Shown here one piece after another: positions 30,202 to 40,185 of a stretch of 64,000 bases of DNA (positions are counted from its first letter, which is position 1; each line of letters begins with the position of its first letter). Position numbers and translations under genes: made by a program. The notes beneath the pieces were generated by a model that did no database searches, was not told the DNA's origin, and saw only the letters and a list, made by a program, of their open reading frames with translations. The stretch comes from Leishmania mexicana MHOM/GT/2001/U1103 (taxonomy: Eukaryota; Euglenozoa; Kinetoplastea; Trypanosomatida; Trypanosomatidae), in NCBI RefSeq assembly GCF_000234665.1, contig NC_018330.1, forward strand, positions 617,274 through 681,273, read 5' to 3'.

Positions 30202-32823
30202 ATGTTCCGCTGGACCGCCGGCACGAAGGCGCGGGCGGACCTCGCGTCGCGTCAGCACGGCTACCCTGGCGGCCCTGCGCGTCTTCTTCTTGCGCGTCGC
30301 CGTCCTCCTCTTCACCCTCACTCAAGCGACACCGTCACGGCGTCCGGCGCTGCAGCTGGCGCCGGCTCTACGGTTGCCACTGCTTCACAAAGCTCAGCGC
30401 ATTCAGGTACTGAGCGGGCCCACAGTTCACCGGCAGTGTTACCATCGGCGCCACTGGCACGGGATGATGCGGCCGCTGGCACGGCCGTCGTGCGTGACGG
30501 TGCCGCCTTTGGCACAGTTGTAGAGGAGGCTGCTCAGACGGGCGTGTGCCCACCGTCGACGACGACAGACACCTCCTCTCCGCTGCTGGATGCCCCCGTG
30601 AGTGAGGTAGTGGCGGAGGGGGACGGCGAGTGCGGCAACACCCGCCAAAGTACGGCTGCAGACGTTGCTTCCAGCCCGTGTCCCGCGCCTTCCCTGTCAC
30701 GTCTCTGCACCGCAGCGCCTCCTTCGCCGTCATCGCCGCTACCGTCACCCCCTCTTCACGTGGTGGCTAACCACGGCGGCAACCTATCAGAGCACCCGTC
30801 CAGCGCGTCATCGTCACATCGTTTCAAGGTGTTCCTGGCACGGCAGCAGCCACCACTCCCGCCGCCTCCCTTGCCGTCTTCCTCGCACTCATCCTCGACT
30901 GTCCATGCAGAAGCGCTTGTCGAGGCTCTAGAGGCAAAGGCGGCACGGCAAAGAAGGCGCGGGCACACACTAGGACGGTCCTCGCGGCATCAGCGAGAGT
31001 GGAGGCAGCGGCACAAGAGCCATCGGCTTGGTGAGAATCCGGATGATAGCTCACGTGGGACCGATGCAATGGCAGAGAGCAGCGAGGAGGAAGTGGCCGA
31101 CACCTACGCGAAGGTGCAGCAGCAGCAGCGCCAGCGGCAGCGCACGGAGAAACAGGCAGAATGGGAGAGTTGGCCGAGCTCTAGCATCGATGACTCCTCG
31201 GATCCCTACGTGCATCGGCGGGACCGGGTAGCACAATGCGAGGAGCAGCAGCGGCGACCCCACTCTCGACCCCGCGTCGCCGAGCAGTCGGTGGACTGCA
31301 TCGCGGTACAGCTGCCGCTGCAGCGGGCAAAGGAAGCGCCTGCGTCCGCGACAACGCACATCACAGTGATATCTCCATCTAATGCAGCTGCTCATCCGAG
31401 AGCTCCGTCGTCGTCGCTGGCGTGCTCGGAACGGCGAGAGGCGCTAAAGCGCTTCGCTCAAGAGGACGGCCATCCGCTACCCGGCGGTATGGTGATCGAG
31501 GTGGCTGCCGATACCTTCCACCGCGACAGCTGTAGCAACGCTTTTGCCACAGGCGCGAAAGTGAACTTCTCAAGCGGCGTCGTGGGGCGTCCTTTGCACC
31601 CCTTTGAAAGTTCTCCGGGGTGCCGCGATGGGGATGTGAGCACCTGCAACGTTGAGAAGGAGGGGATATTGCCGTGGCACGTGTCGCCTCTCACTTCGAC
31701 GGTCGGGCTCCACACGAAGTGCCCTGAGCATGAGGTGACACCCATATTTGAGGACCAGCCACTGAGTTGGTACCCGCAACCACAGGCTCAAGCTACGCAA
31801 CATGTGCTTGATGAGTATGCGAGCGCCGCTGGCGGGGTGGTCCGAGTCGAAGGAGACAATCATCTCAGATTCGGGGTGGCGTCGCTGCTTGGTCCTGACT
31901 GGAGTGTAGCAGAACCCGCATCCACGCTTGCAGCCACGCCAGTAGGGGCTGGCGAGACAGATCTCTGGGTGCCCGGCGCCGGGTCCCTTTCTTTCACTCC
32001 CTGGCGCCATCTTGGCTCTGATTGCGGTACGTGCGTTGGCGTGTATGGCCTGCCAGCTGATCGAGCGATGGCGCCTCGCAGAGGACTGGCCCTTGGCCTT
32101 GGCGACACTCCTTCACGTTTCTATGGCGGCACACCACAGGGGCCGAGCTGGTGGCTTTCGTCAGCCGAGCCCGACTGTCGCGATGCCGAAGACGGATCTG
32201 GTTGGCCGTACCGGACCGGCCGTTGTCCTACGTCGTTGACGCTATTGAGGGCCACTAGCGCTCTGCCCGGGTCTCGTGACATCAGCACAGCACCTCCGCC
32301 TCTTGCTGGTCTGTTCAGCTCACACGCAGTGCCTCGCAAGTCACCGACGACGCCCGCGTTTCCGTGGATGCCCGCTGGCGAGGGCGAGGGCGGGGCGGGA
32401 GTCAGTCGGAGGAGTGGAGACGGTGACGGCATCTTTTCTGAGAGAGCGCCGTCTTCGTGCCTGCCCCACTACTCCCTCGGACGTGCTATGGGAAGCTTTT
32501 GCGGCCATGATGACGGGGACGGTGGTGACAGTTCTTTGTACCCTGCACAGGCGCCGCCGCCGCGAAGCCACCACGGCAGTTATGCGCCACAGCCGCCGAG
32601 TCACTCCCCGCCATTTTTCGGCTTACCGACTTTTTCTAGTGTAGCGAGCGCCTCCAGCAACACCATCGCTGCTGCTGCTCCTGCGCCATACCGTGTGAGT
32701 CGAGCAGCGCGGCAACGCCGCCGTCAAAGTAACGGTGCGCGGCCACCGCGTGCGCTGAACGGCACGACAGAGCGCTGCCGCCGCTTCTGGGAGCGGTGCC
32801 GGCAGTCAAACGCGCCCAACTGA
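30202..32823 (+). CDS. Hypothetical protein, 873 aa, low complexity
   Basis: Begins MFRWTAGTKARADLASRQHG at the first ATG of the frame (30202). The N-terminus is rich in Arg/Ala/Leu with few acids in the first ~35 residues, so a mitochondrial presequence is possible but unproven. The rest is Ser/Pro/Ala/His-rich and apparently disordered. A basic Arg/His block lies at about 255-285, followed by an acidic patch (SSEEEVADTY) and a Gln/Arg-rich segment near 305-325. The C-terminal ~45 residues are strongly basic (RVSRAARQRRRQSNG and RCRRFWERCRQ), which could bind nucleic acid. No domain recognised. Confidence 0.7.
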   Translation: MFRWTAGTKARADLASRQHGYPGGPARLLLARRRPPLHPHSSDTVTASGAAAGAGSTVATASQSSAHSGTERAHSSPAVLPSAPLARDDAAAGTAVVRDGAAFGTVVEEAAQTGVCPPSTTTDTSSPLLDAPVSEVVAEGDGECGNTRQSTAADVASSPCPAPSLSRLCTAAPPSPSSPLPSPPLHVVANHGGNLSEHPSSASSSHRFKVFLARQQPPLPPPPLPSSSHSSSTVHAEALVEALEAKAARQRRRGHTLGRSSRHQREWRQRHKSHRLGENPDDSSRGTDAMAESSEEEVADTYAKVQQQQRQRQRTEKQAEWESWPSSSIDDSSDPYVHRRDRVAQCEEQQRRPHSRPRVAEQSVDCIAVQLPLQRAKEAPASATTHITVISPSNAAAHPRAPSSSLACSERREALKRFAQEDGHPLPGGMVIEVAADTFHRDSCSNAFATGAKVNFSSGVVGRPLHPFESSPGCRDGDVSTCNVEKEGILPWHVSPLTSTVGLHTKCPEHEVTPIFEDQPLSWYPQPQAQATQHVLDEYASAAGGVVRVEGDNHLRFGVASLLGPDWSVAEPASTLAATPVGAGETDLWVPGAGSLSFTPWRHLGSDCGTCVGVYGLPADRAMAPRRGLALGLGDTPSRFYGGTPQGPSWWLSSAEPDCRDAEDGSGWPYRTGRCPTSLTLLRATSALPGSRDISTAPPPLAGLFSSHAVPRKSPTTPAFPWMPAGEGEGGAGVSRRSGDGDGIFSERAPSSCLPHYSLGRAMGSFCGHDDGDGGDSSLYPAQAPPPRSHHGSYAPQPPSHSPPFFGLPTFSSVASASSNTIAAAAPAPYRVSRAARQRRRQSNGARPPRALNGTTERCRRFWERCRQSNAPN

Positions 32824-33923
32824 GGAGGCGGACAGCTCTGTTGGCCGGGGCGTCGGAGAAGGTAAAGCCAGTAGGGGAGAGGACGGGGGCAAAGAGGGAA
32901 GGGAGGGTTGAGTGACGCACCGGAAGTGATACCGAATGCGAGGAAGGGGTGGCTTGCGCGCACGGGAGGCGGCACGGCCTGGGCTGGTGGTGTTGGTCTG
33001 AGGAGGTTTGGGGATCCCCCACTCCTCTTCCCACGCGCATCCCTTGCCCGCGTCTCCCCCTCGTCTCGAGCGTCGCTTCCTTCTCTTCCTGGGCGCTATC
33101 TTTCCCACTCCAACGGTTTGCGTTGCGCTTCCCCCTCCCCTCCCCTATCTTTGCGTGTGCGCCACAGAGAGTGCCTCTTTCACGGCTTGCCGCCCTTCAG
33201 TCCTCCCCTCCCCTCCCAGCCGCTTGCAACCATCTCCGTCCTTGTAGGGTTTTCTTTGTATCGCTGCTACGTTCTCGTTCGCGGACGCTTCCATCTTTCC
33301 CAGTCCTGAGCTCGCGCTCCCTTTCTGGCCTGTGCTCCTCTCCCCAGCGGCTTTTTTTTCCACACAACGCGATGTCTCCTGCTGCGCTCGCGGGCGCCAT
33401 CGCCTGCACTGGTGGGGCACTGAGAGGAGGAGGGGGAGGGAGCGCGGCAGCTTGGGACCGAAAGACACACAGAGCCGACGGCACAAGCATGGAACAAACA
33501 CTCGAAGGGAGCAACGTGCAAGGTTGCTTGGCCGATCATCCTCCTTCGTTCGGTGTGAGACGTGCACCCATTGCCACACTCCCACGTATACACGCACACC
33601 AATGCGGATTCAAGCCCTTTTCTCTCATACCGGCGACGACATTTTTTTCCCCTCTCTCTGCTCCAATTCACGGAGGAGTGGGGGAGAGGGGTAGCGTCTC
33701 TGTTCCCTCACCGCGACGTGGTGTATGCGCGCCTCTCTCGCTGCTCTCCATCTTCCCTTTTCTCTCGTCCCTCCCCCGCTCGCTATCCCTACCGCCACGC
33801 CCACCCCCTTCACCTTTGTCTCGCTGCGGCCACCTTCTCGTCTTGGCCGCTCCTTGTGTGTGCTTTCCTTTTTCTCACTCCCCCCTCCCCCACGCGCGCA
33901 CACGCACGCACGCAGCCGCCACC
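32824..33923. other. Intergenic spacer with a long AG-free pyrimidine tract
   Basis: No gene seen; the long frame across this spacer starts from a GTG and is low complexity. The last ~220 nt are C/T-rich and contain no AG until 33914-33915, just before the next ATG. Confidence 0.6.
33694..33915 (+). promoter_or_regulatory. Strong predicted trans-splice acceptor with an 8-nt 5' UTR
   Basis: From about 33694 to 33913 there is no AG dinucleotide and the sequence is mostly C/T. The first AG is 33914-33915, only 8 nt before the ATG at 33924, which sits in a textbook Kozak context (GCCGCCACCATGG). Spliced-leader addition here would give an exceptionally short gene-specific 5' UTR. Confidence 0.6.
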
Positions 33924-36884
33924 ATGGATGCGTGGTTCCAGTATGCTCTCGGCGTTGGCGAGGTTATCTACGACATGAAGCTGCACGAGTACGAGGATGC
34001 GTGTGCGTCGTTGTTGCTGACGGCGGCCAAAGTTGCAGCCACGGCCGAGGCTGCCACAGACGATGTCAACAAGGCGAGGCGGTCCGGGAAAGGAGTTCAT
34101 TGCGAACATAGTGGCCTTGATACCACCGTTGCCCCTGCCCCCGCGTGGGCTGCGCATCTGCAGCCGCCAGCCTTGACGAGCTCATCTGGTGGCAGTCCTC
34201 TCATCTCCATGTGTGAAACTGTTTCCGATGTGCCCATGACTTCATCAACGACCGCCGGCTCCGTTCCTTCCCGTGGTGCAGCCGCAACTCCTGGTAGCAG
34301 GCCAGTGGCCGATCCATGCACAGTATCGGGCGCGACGACTGCGCTGAACGAATCATGCCTCACCCACAACGGCAGTATTGATCATAGCAAAACGCCGACG
34401 TTGTCCTCGTCGGCCACGTACTTGCCCGCTACCTTCGGCGACTGTAACCGCCGCGCTCTTACCCTTACTGCTGGCGCTGCTGCATCCCCTACGGAGGCCT
34501 TTGGGGCGTTGGTGGAGGCGATGCAGCTGCGGAAGCCGATGCGCGCGGCGACGTTGAGCAGCCAGCATATCGATGCCATCCAGGCAGAGGCGGACTTTGT
34601 TTTTCAGGAGTTGGATGATGTTTTTACGCTTCAGCCAGGGGATGCCGCCGCCGCCGCCGCAGCTGCCTCAACCGCTGGTGTCGCGCCGCGACCCTCCCCG
34701 ACGCTACCGAGCTCCACGGACACTCGCTGTGAGCCTGCTGAAGACGAGGAGGAGTGCGGCGTCGCAGCAGCGCAATCCAGGCCTCTTCCAGCGCCCCCAC
34801 CCGCCTCCGTCGCCGATAGCAGCGATCGCCACCTCCTCTACGGCGAGCTGACGTCCGTCGGAGTACGGCAGCTGCAGGCGATCAGCATGGCGTCCAGCTG
34901 CGTGGTGCGCGAGGAGAACGGGCGCTCGAGCTCGCGGGATGACGGCGTTGGCGGAGCCGGCCTCCTCGCCAACCTCTCGACAACGATGGCCTGTTCGTGC
35001 GACAGCTCCTCAGAGCCGGCGTTCGGCTCCACGCCGCCGGTGAACCACACCGTGAGCGCCCCGTTGTCTTGCACTGGTGATCACTCCCATGGTCACGGGC
35101 ACACCTCTCGAGGTGCTGTGGTTGTCGCGGTGGATGTGGGCAGCGGCAACGGGCGCCTGCTCTTCGAGTGGGACCGGCTAGCGGCAGCGGCGTGCCGTCG
35201 CCAGCATACCTCGTCACCGCCGCGACACGCGGACGAAGGCGCCACGCTCGTCGACGCAGCGCCGACGGCCGTTACGCTGCACTCTACCACGAGCGCTTCG
35301 GGGGGCACCACGGTGGCGACGACGCATGCAGCATCTATGCACTGCGGCAATCTGCTCGCAGCGGCCTACGCACCGCTAGGAATCGCGAGTCCCGCTGCGG
35401 TGTGGCGCGGGTGGCTCGGCGTCGGCATTGAGCTGGTGCCGTCTCGCATGCGCATCGCCCGAAAGGCGCTGGTGCCGCACTACCTAAACCTAAAGCAAGC
35501 CCTGGCGGCTCCTTCAGCCGGTGGTGGTGTGTCAGCCCCCGTCACCCACCTGGACCCGTGCCCTCTCGAGGCCACCGTGGCCGCCGACATGGCGGCGTCG
35601 TGCAGCCCCTCCGCCTCGCTGCAGTCGGGCGTTGCCACTCATTCCACCGCCGTCAGGTCGGTGGTAGGGTCGCCAGTGTCGACGGGGACCTCGGTCTCCA
35701 TGACACCGGGGTGCCGGGTGCAGCAGCCGTCTGCGCGCGTGCTGCTCTACGAAGGTGATGCCCTGGCTCCTGGCGTGTTGTCGAACGCGACACTGTGTCG
35801 GTTTCCAAACCCCAACCACCACGGTGAGCCTCTGACGCTGGGCGAGTCCTACGCTGCGCACGACGACGGTGGCGACGTGCAGGGCTGGGGCGCAGACAGC
35901 AGCAGGTTCCGGTGCACGGCAACATCGACGGCGAGCGTGCCGACCACGGCAGCCGTGATGAACGAGACCGGCCTTCTCGAGAGCATTGGGAGTGACGCGC
36001 ACGGACTCGGTGGCGCCCGGACGCCGGCCAATATGAGTTTGGCCTCCATCGCGACTGTTGGCAGTAGCTGCTCCGCTTGCCCTCGACTAGTGGGTCAAAG
36101 CTACTACCCCCTGTGCAGCATCGAGGGTGGCCCCTTGCTCACAGGAAGGGAGGAGCCTCACTTGGTGGTCTTCTGCTGCGGGCTTGGCTTTGACGAGGCG
36201 CAGGTGCGACGGCTGTGCCAGCGACTAGAGGACATGCTGTTGCGGCGCTCTGCCACCGCAGCGGAGACGGCACCGTCCCCCGTTGGGGGCGGCCCGATGA
36301 CGTACCAACAGCTCAGCAAAGACGCCAACAGTTTTCCATCGCACTACGTTCGCCACCACCATAGCCGCATGCCCCACAGCGAGGACGCGGAGACCGAGAC
36401 GTCGCCAGTCGACTGCGCTTCGCCATCCCTGACATACTCCGAGAAGAGCAAGGAGGAGAACATCAAGACCGGATTCGGGATTCAACCGATGGCACCGACC
36501 GCAGCGGTCCCCATTACTGGCATCGCGACGGGCATCGGCGCCGGCTTCGCCTCGCATCGGCACTGGGAGAGCGTTACCTGTGTGCTGCTGCTGCGCCCGA
36601 TGGACGTTCTCCTACCGACCTTCCCGCTCTTTCGCTACGCCCGCCGCGTGTACGACACCGTCCGCCAGCCCATCTTGGCGGAAGACACAGCCCTGCTGCT
36701 CTCCACCGGACGCCGTTCTGACGGCAGCTCAGTGCCGTTCAGTGTGCGTGCCACTCCGGCGTTGGAGGGCTCTCCGGGGTTGTCCGCCGCAGGCTGCATT
36801 GTGGAAAGCGATGTGTGGGGGACTACGCTTGAGACGACCTGGATGAACGCGGCGCCGGCATGGGTAGTGCGCTTCCACTTCTAA
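33924..36884 (+). CDS. DOT1-like class I SAM-dependent methyltransferase
   Basis: 986 aa, beginning MDAWFQYALGVGEVIYDM. The methyltransferase core is split by Ser/Ala/Thr-rich insertions. The motifs in order are: LLYGELTSVGVRQL (Y306-G-E, like the YGE loop of DOT1), VVAVDVGSGNGRLLFEW (motif I, 400-416, SAM-binding glycine loop), GVGIELVPSRMRIA (499-512, acidic Glu503 for the SAM ribose), LLYEGDAL (near 608-615, acidic base-contact residue) and LVVFCCGLGFDEAQVRRL (near 745-762). This motif set and order resemble DOT1 histone H3K79/H3K76-type methyltransferases more than generic methyltransferases, but the enzyme is much larger than the ~275-aa trypanosome DOT1A/DOT1B. Substrate and location are therefore not assigned; a protein-lysine or other small-scale target is possible. 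Downstream lies SIDER2 fragment C. Confidence 0.68.
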   Translation: MDAWFQYALGVGEVIYDMKLHEYEDACASLLLTAAKVAATAEAATDDVNKARRSGKGVHCEHSGLDTTVAPAPAWAAHLQPPALTSSSGGSPLISMCETVSDVPMTSSTTAGSVPSRGAAATPGSRPVADPCTVSGATTALNESCLTHNGSIDHSKTPTLSSSATYLPATFGDCNRRALTLTAGAAASPTEAFGALVEAMQLRKPMRAATLSSQHIDAIQAEADFVFQELDDVFTLQPGDAAAAAAAASTAGVAPRPSPTLPSSTDTRCEPAEDEEECGVAAAQSRPLPAPPPASVADSSDRHLLYGELTSVGVRQLQAISMASSCVVREENGRSSSRDDGVGGAGLLANLSTTMACSCDSSSEPAFGSTPPVNHTVSAPLSCTGDHSHGHGHTSRGAVVVAVDVGSGNGRLLFEWDRLAAAACRRQHTSSPPRHADEGATLVDAAPTAVTLHSTTSASGGTTVATTHAASMHCGNLLAAAYAPLGIASPAAVWRGWLGVGIELVPSRMRIARKALVPHYLNLKQALAAPSAGGGVSAPVTHLDPCPLEATVAADMAASCSPSASLQSGVATHSTAVRSVVGSPVSTGTSVSMTPGCRVQQPSARVLLYEGDALAPGVLSNATLCRFPNPNHHGEPLTLGESYAAHDDGGDVQGWGADSSRFRCTATSTASVPTTAAVMNETGLLESIGSDAHGLGGARTPANMSLASIATVGSSCSACPRLVGQSYYPLCSIEGGPLLTGREEPHLVVFCCGLGFDEAQVRRLCQRLEDMLLRRSATAAETAPSPVGGGPMTYQQLSKDANSFPSHYVRHHHSRMPHSEDAETETSPVDCASPSLTYSEKSKEENIKTGFGIQPMAPTAAVPITGIATGIGAGFASHRHWESVTCVLLLRPMDVLLPTFPLFRYARRVYDTVRQPILAEDTALLLSTGRRSDGSSVPFSVRATPALEGSPGLSAAGCIVESDVWGTTLETTWMNAAPAWVVRFHF

Positions 36885-37966
36885 CACACCTGGTTATGCG
36901 TGCACGGGTGCGTGCTCTTCCTCTGCATTGTGTCGTAGCTACCGCGCACTTGCCATGCCTCCATCGCTTGGCGCCATCCGGCTCTTCCGTTGCTCCTTAG
37001 GATGCCGTCTTTGCCCTCGTGACAGGGAGGGGCGTACGCACATCTCGCAGTGCGTGGTATCACAGGGTTCAGGTGTCCCCCACCCTCTGTGTTGGGGGAG
37101 GCCAGGTAGCCCCCCTCCCCCCTCCCTCTATCCCTGCCCATGCTGAACCACTTCTGGTGGTGACAGGGCCAGGTGGCTACGACGTGTGAGGGGGGGGGAG
37201 GACAGAGAGATGCACCGCTACCGGTGTCGGCGGTGAGGTCGTTTGCCATGCGTGGGTGCTCCACCTGTTTCGCGTTTCGTTTTCTGTTGTTTTATGTTTT
37301 CTGCCGTTGTGTGTGTGTGCCGCTGGGTCATGATGATGTCGCGGCGATGGGACGCATCCACGCAGATTGCGCGCGTGTGGGCACCTTGTGCACCCCCTTC
37401 CCCTCCGCCTGCTTGGGCATGCGCAGAGACAAACTCCAAAAAAGGGCGGGGCGGTTAAATCGTTGTGTTTTGCGGGCTGAGAGGGTGGTGGTGATGCGGG
37501 GCGGACACTGTGCTCTTTAGGGACCGCATCACACTCACGTACGCATGCTCATACCGGCGGGTCGCGTGCATTGAGCGGCGAGAGCAAGAGGAGCACGGGG
37601 CAGCCCAGCTGTACGCCACTTGGTCTGTGCTCAGTGTTGTGCCTTTGGATCTATCTGGGCATCCTTTTGCCCTCCCGCACGGGCGGCACCTCATGTGTTC
37701 TCGAGTCTGCGTAAGCACACGTGCGTGTCAATTGGAGTGTTTCGCTCGCCTGTCTCTCTCTGTCGCTGCTTTTACTCACCGAAGCTGCGCACCTCGGTCT
37801 TTGTTCACGCACGCACGCACCCACTCGCCGCTCACCGGCCCTGTCGAAGGATCCCGAGAAACAGGAGGACGTGCACACATTTTTTTTCTTCCCTGTCCGC
37901 TGTCGAACAGACATTTTTCGCCGTTGCAGAGTATCGCCCCCCTCCCCCTCCCCGATTCCTGCGAGA
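36885..37966. other. Spacer holding SIDER2 fragment C and the 5' flank of the ELMO gene
   Basis: SIDER2 fragment C occupies 37026-37242; the remainder has no supported gene. The last part has pyrimidine tracts and a candidate acceptor TTGCAG with AG at 37928-37929, 37 nt before the ATG. Confidence 0.5.
37026..37242 (+). mobile_element. SIDER2 5' fragment, copy C
   Basis: About 217 bp matching the 5' part of copies A and E from GGAGGGGCGTACGCAC, including the hallmark (CCCTG at 37132, CAGGG at 37164, span 37 nt). It ends abruptly after GTGAGGTCGT; the SIDER2 3' half is absent. Sense orientation in the 3' flank of the DOT1-like gene. Confidence 0.78.
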
Positions 37967-39223
37967 ATGGCTAAACCAACGTCGTCGTCCACCCTCCCTT
38001 CAACTGCCTTGCCGACTTCCTCGTCCCGCACGCCACAAATCATCGCCGCTGTGGTGACAGCGGCTGCGGCACTCGGCGCTGGCATACTTTTTGCGGTGGT
38101 GTCGAGCGGCAGTGCGGGTGGTGGCGGAGGCAGCCGGCGCGCCTTCCGGTCTGAGGGCGCCATCCAGGAGCCGCGGCAGGCTGTCGTCGAGGCGCTGGAG
38201 GCGATACGTGGTGGGCGGTGCAGGGCGTGCGGCGAGCTCGTGTCCTTCCTGCGTGGCCCTCCCCAATCTCCCGTGTCGCCAGCTGCTTTTCTTGGCGTTC
38301 TCGGGGCCGCGGCAGCCACCGCTACCGAAAGGCCACCTCCGTCGAATGCGCACTGCCTGCGAGTCCCAGCCTCCGTGTTACACTACATCCAGGAGAGCTA
38401 CTTGCCCGCTACGCGGCGTCAGCTGGTCGAGGCGCAGCAGAAACAGCAGCCCTCCCCCGCCACGCCTGCTCTGCAAGTAGAATACAACCTGTTTGCGCAG
38501 ATGGTCGCCGCGGACGTGACGCTGCGTGCGCTGAACGTGGAGCGGGCGACTCCATTCGACAAGGACGATCGCAGTCACACGAACCTCCTCCAGCAGCTCT
38601 GGATGGCGGCAGGGAAGCCGGCGACGACGTACAGCCCCGTTGGGCAGCACTGGGTCAGCATCGGCTTTCAGGGCGCAGACCCCGTGACAGACCTCCGCGG
38701 CGGTGGCGTACTGGCGCTCCGACAGCTCGTCCACTTTGCGCAAGCGCACAACACCGCTTTTCGCGAGATGCTTGCTTACAACGAGCGTGTGCAGCGGGAC
38801 GGCAAGCACAGCTGGTACCTGCTTGCCGTCGTCAGCATCCAACTCACCACCCAACTCATGCTCGAGCAGGATCACCCCCTGCATGTGGCGCATTTGGAGA
38901 TGGTCTACGATACGCTGCGCCTCGGAGCTGCCGGTGATGCGACGGCCAAGACTGTTAGCCGTCGTGCTGTGGCGGAGCAGAGGGGCGTAAGGCTCGGCAG
39001 CACACGTGCCGCGGATACGGCGGCGTTTTGGGACCTTTGCAAGAGTGCGTGCAGTGCCGAGGCGGGCATGTTCGCGCTGCACCACGCGCTGCTGCTTCAC
39101 TTCAAGGAGTGCTGGACCCGGGACGAGCCGCACGTGATGGAGTACAACACGTACATGTCTGCCAAGGTGTTCAGCACCTTCTTCACCACGAAATGGGCAG
39201 ACAAAACGCTACCGGCGCCGTAG
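37967..39223 (+). CDS. ELMO-domain protein with an N-terminal membrane segment
   Basis: 418 aa; ATG at 37967, the first in frame after the candidate splice acceptor at 37928-37929. Residues 25-46 form a hydrophobic Ile/Ala/Val helix, preceded by a Ser/Thr/Pro-rich stretch and followed by a Gly-rich linker, fitting a signal anchor. Residues about 195-330 form an ELMO/CED-12 domain: HTNLLQQLWMAAG, then W229-VSIGFQGADPVTDLRGGG, the family's W-x-x-I/L-GFQ-x-DP-x-TDFRG-x-G signature with Arg244 at the position of the arginine needed for ARF GAP activity in ELMOD proteins, then LALRQLVHF. The C-terminal region carries another conserved-looking block (MEYNTYMSAKVFSTFF). ELMOD proteins are GTPase-activating proteins for ARF/ARL GTPases. 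A membrane-anchored form would place this activity on an endomembrane; which one cannot be read from the sequence. Confidence 0.87.
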   Translation: MAKPTSSSTLPSTALPTSSSRTPQIIAAVVTAAAALGAGILFAVVSSGSAGGGGGSRRAFRSEGAIQEPRQAVVEALEAIRGGRCRACGELVSFLRGPPQSPVSPAAFLGVLGAAAATATERPPPSNAHCLRVPASVLHYIQESYLPATRRQLVEAQQKQQPSPATPALQVEYNLFAQMVAADVTLRALNVERATPFDKDDRSHTNLLQQLWMAAGKPATTYSPVGQHWVSIGFQGADPVTDLRGGGVLALRQLVHFAQAHNTAFREMLAYNERVQRDGKHSWYLLAVVSIQLTTQLMLEQDHPLHVAHLEMVYDTLRLGAAGDATAKTVSRRAVAEQRGVRLGSTRAADTAAFWDLCKSACSAEAGMFALHHALLLHFKECWTRDEPHVMEYNTYMSAKVFSTFFTTKWADKTLPAP

Positions 39224-39764
39224 ACGGAAGTGAAAGACGAGAGACTCGGGTGGTGGTGTGTCTGCGCTTCATCTCACAAGGAGGCGTTGACAAGCACGAG
39301 GACAGCGCATGCGCCTATGTATGCGGCTTGTCCGCTGTTACTGCTGCGATGGCGCATGTGTACGTAGCGGTTTCGCGGGAGGTGTGCATGCCTGCGTGGC
39401 GTACGTGTGCTGTGCAGTATCATCAGAGTGTCTTCCTCTCGTACTCTGGTGAAGGGGAGGCACACCAGACGAACATGAGAACACGGGCACAAGCCTTCTA
39501 CTCTGCGAGCAGAGGAGTGAGCGGCAGAGGCAGGAGCCGCACGCGCTGCGGATATGTGACGCCCACACACTGTGCGTGGGATGCGACGTAGATGTCGGTC
39601 GGCACAGGCGCGTGCGTGCCATTAGACTTGCGCCAAGTCGCACTTACCCCAACGCCCATAAACGTATCCGCAGACATCACGCGATTCCCTCTCCCACGCA
39701 TCGTCCTTCTTGCCTTTCCTCAGAAACGGACCAGCTGTTGTTGAGCGATGAGTGGTTAGGCGGT

Positions 39765-39799
39765 GGGGGGGGGAGAGGGAGGGAGGGAGGGAGGGAGGA
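39765..39799 (+). repeat. G-rich (GGGA)n repeat, G-quadruplex capable
   Basis: A run of G followed by five or more GGGA units on the + strand gives at least four closely spaced GGG tracts, enough for an intramolecular G-quadruplex on the sense (RNA-like) strand. Confidence 0.8.
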
Positions 39800-40133
39800 G
39801 GTGCAGCAGAGGCTAGTTACGCAGTTACTCTTCTCGCTTCTCTCTATCGTTGTGCATTCGTATTCGCATACTGGTGCGCATGCGGCTGTCCATTTCTTCT
39901 GACCCTCTATCCCTGCCTATCTCCGTGCCCGCCCCGCCATCACCCCTATCCATTCTTCTTCTTCCTCCCCTCTCTCTGTCTCTGTCTCTCCCCCCTCCTC
40001 CTCATCGCACACGCATACGCCCATGCGGGGGTGCGTACACCGCCTCATGTCAGGTGCTCCTGTTCTGTGTATCTCGTGTTCGCGTGCCCGGGCGTGTGCA
40101 CCCCGTTTGTCTGTTGTACGTTGGGTCTCTCTC

Positions 40134-40135
40134 TG

Positions 40136-40185
<50 letters not shown>

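Noticed and set aside
32949..33923. Upstream extension of the methyltransferase frame (325 codons)
   Set aside because: Begins at GTG, low complexity, and contains the AG-free splice tract; the Kozak ATG at 33924 is far better.
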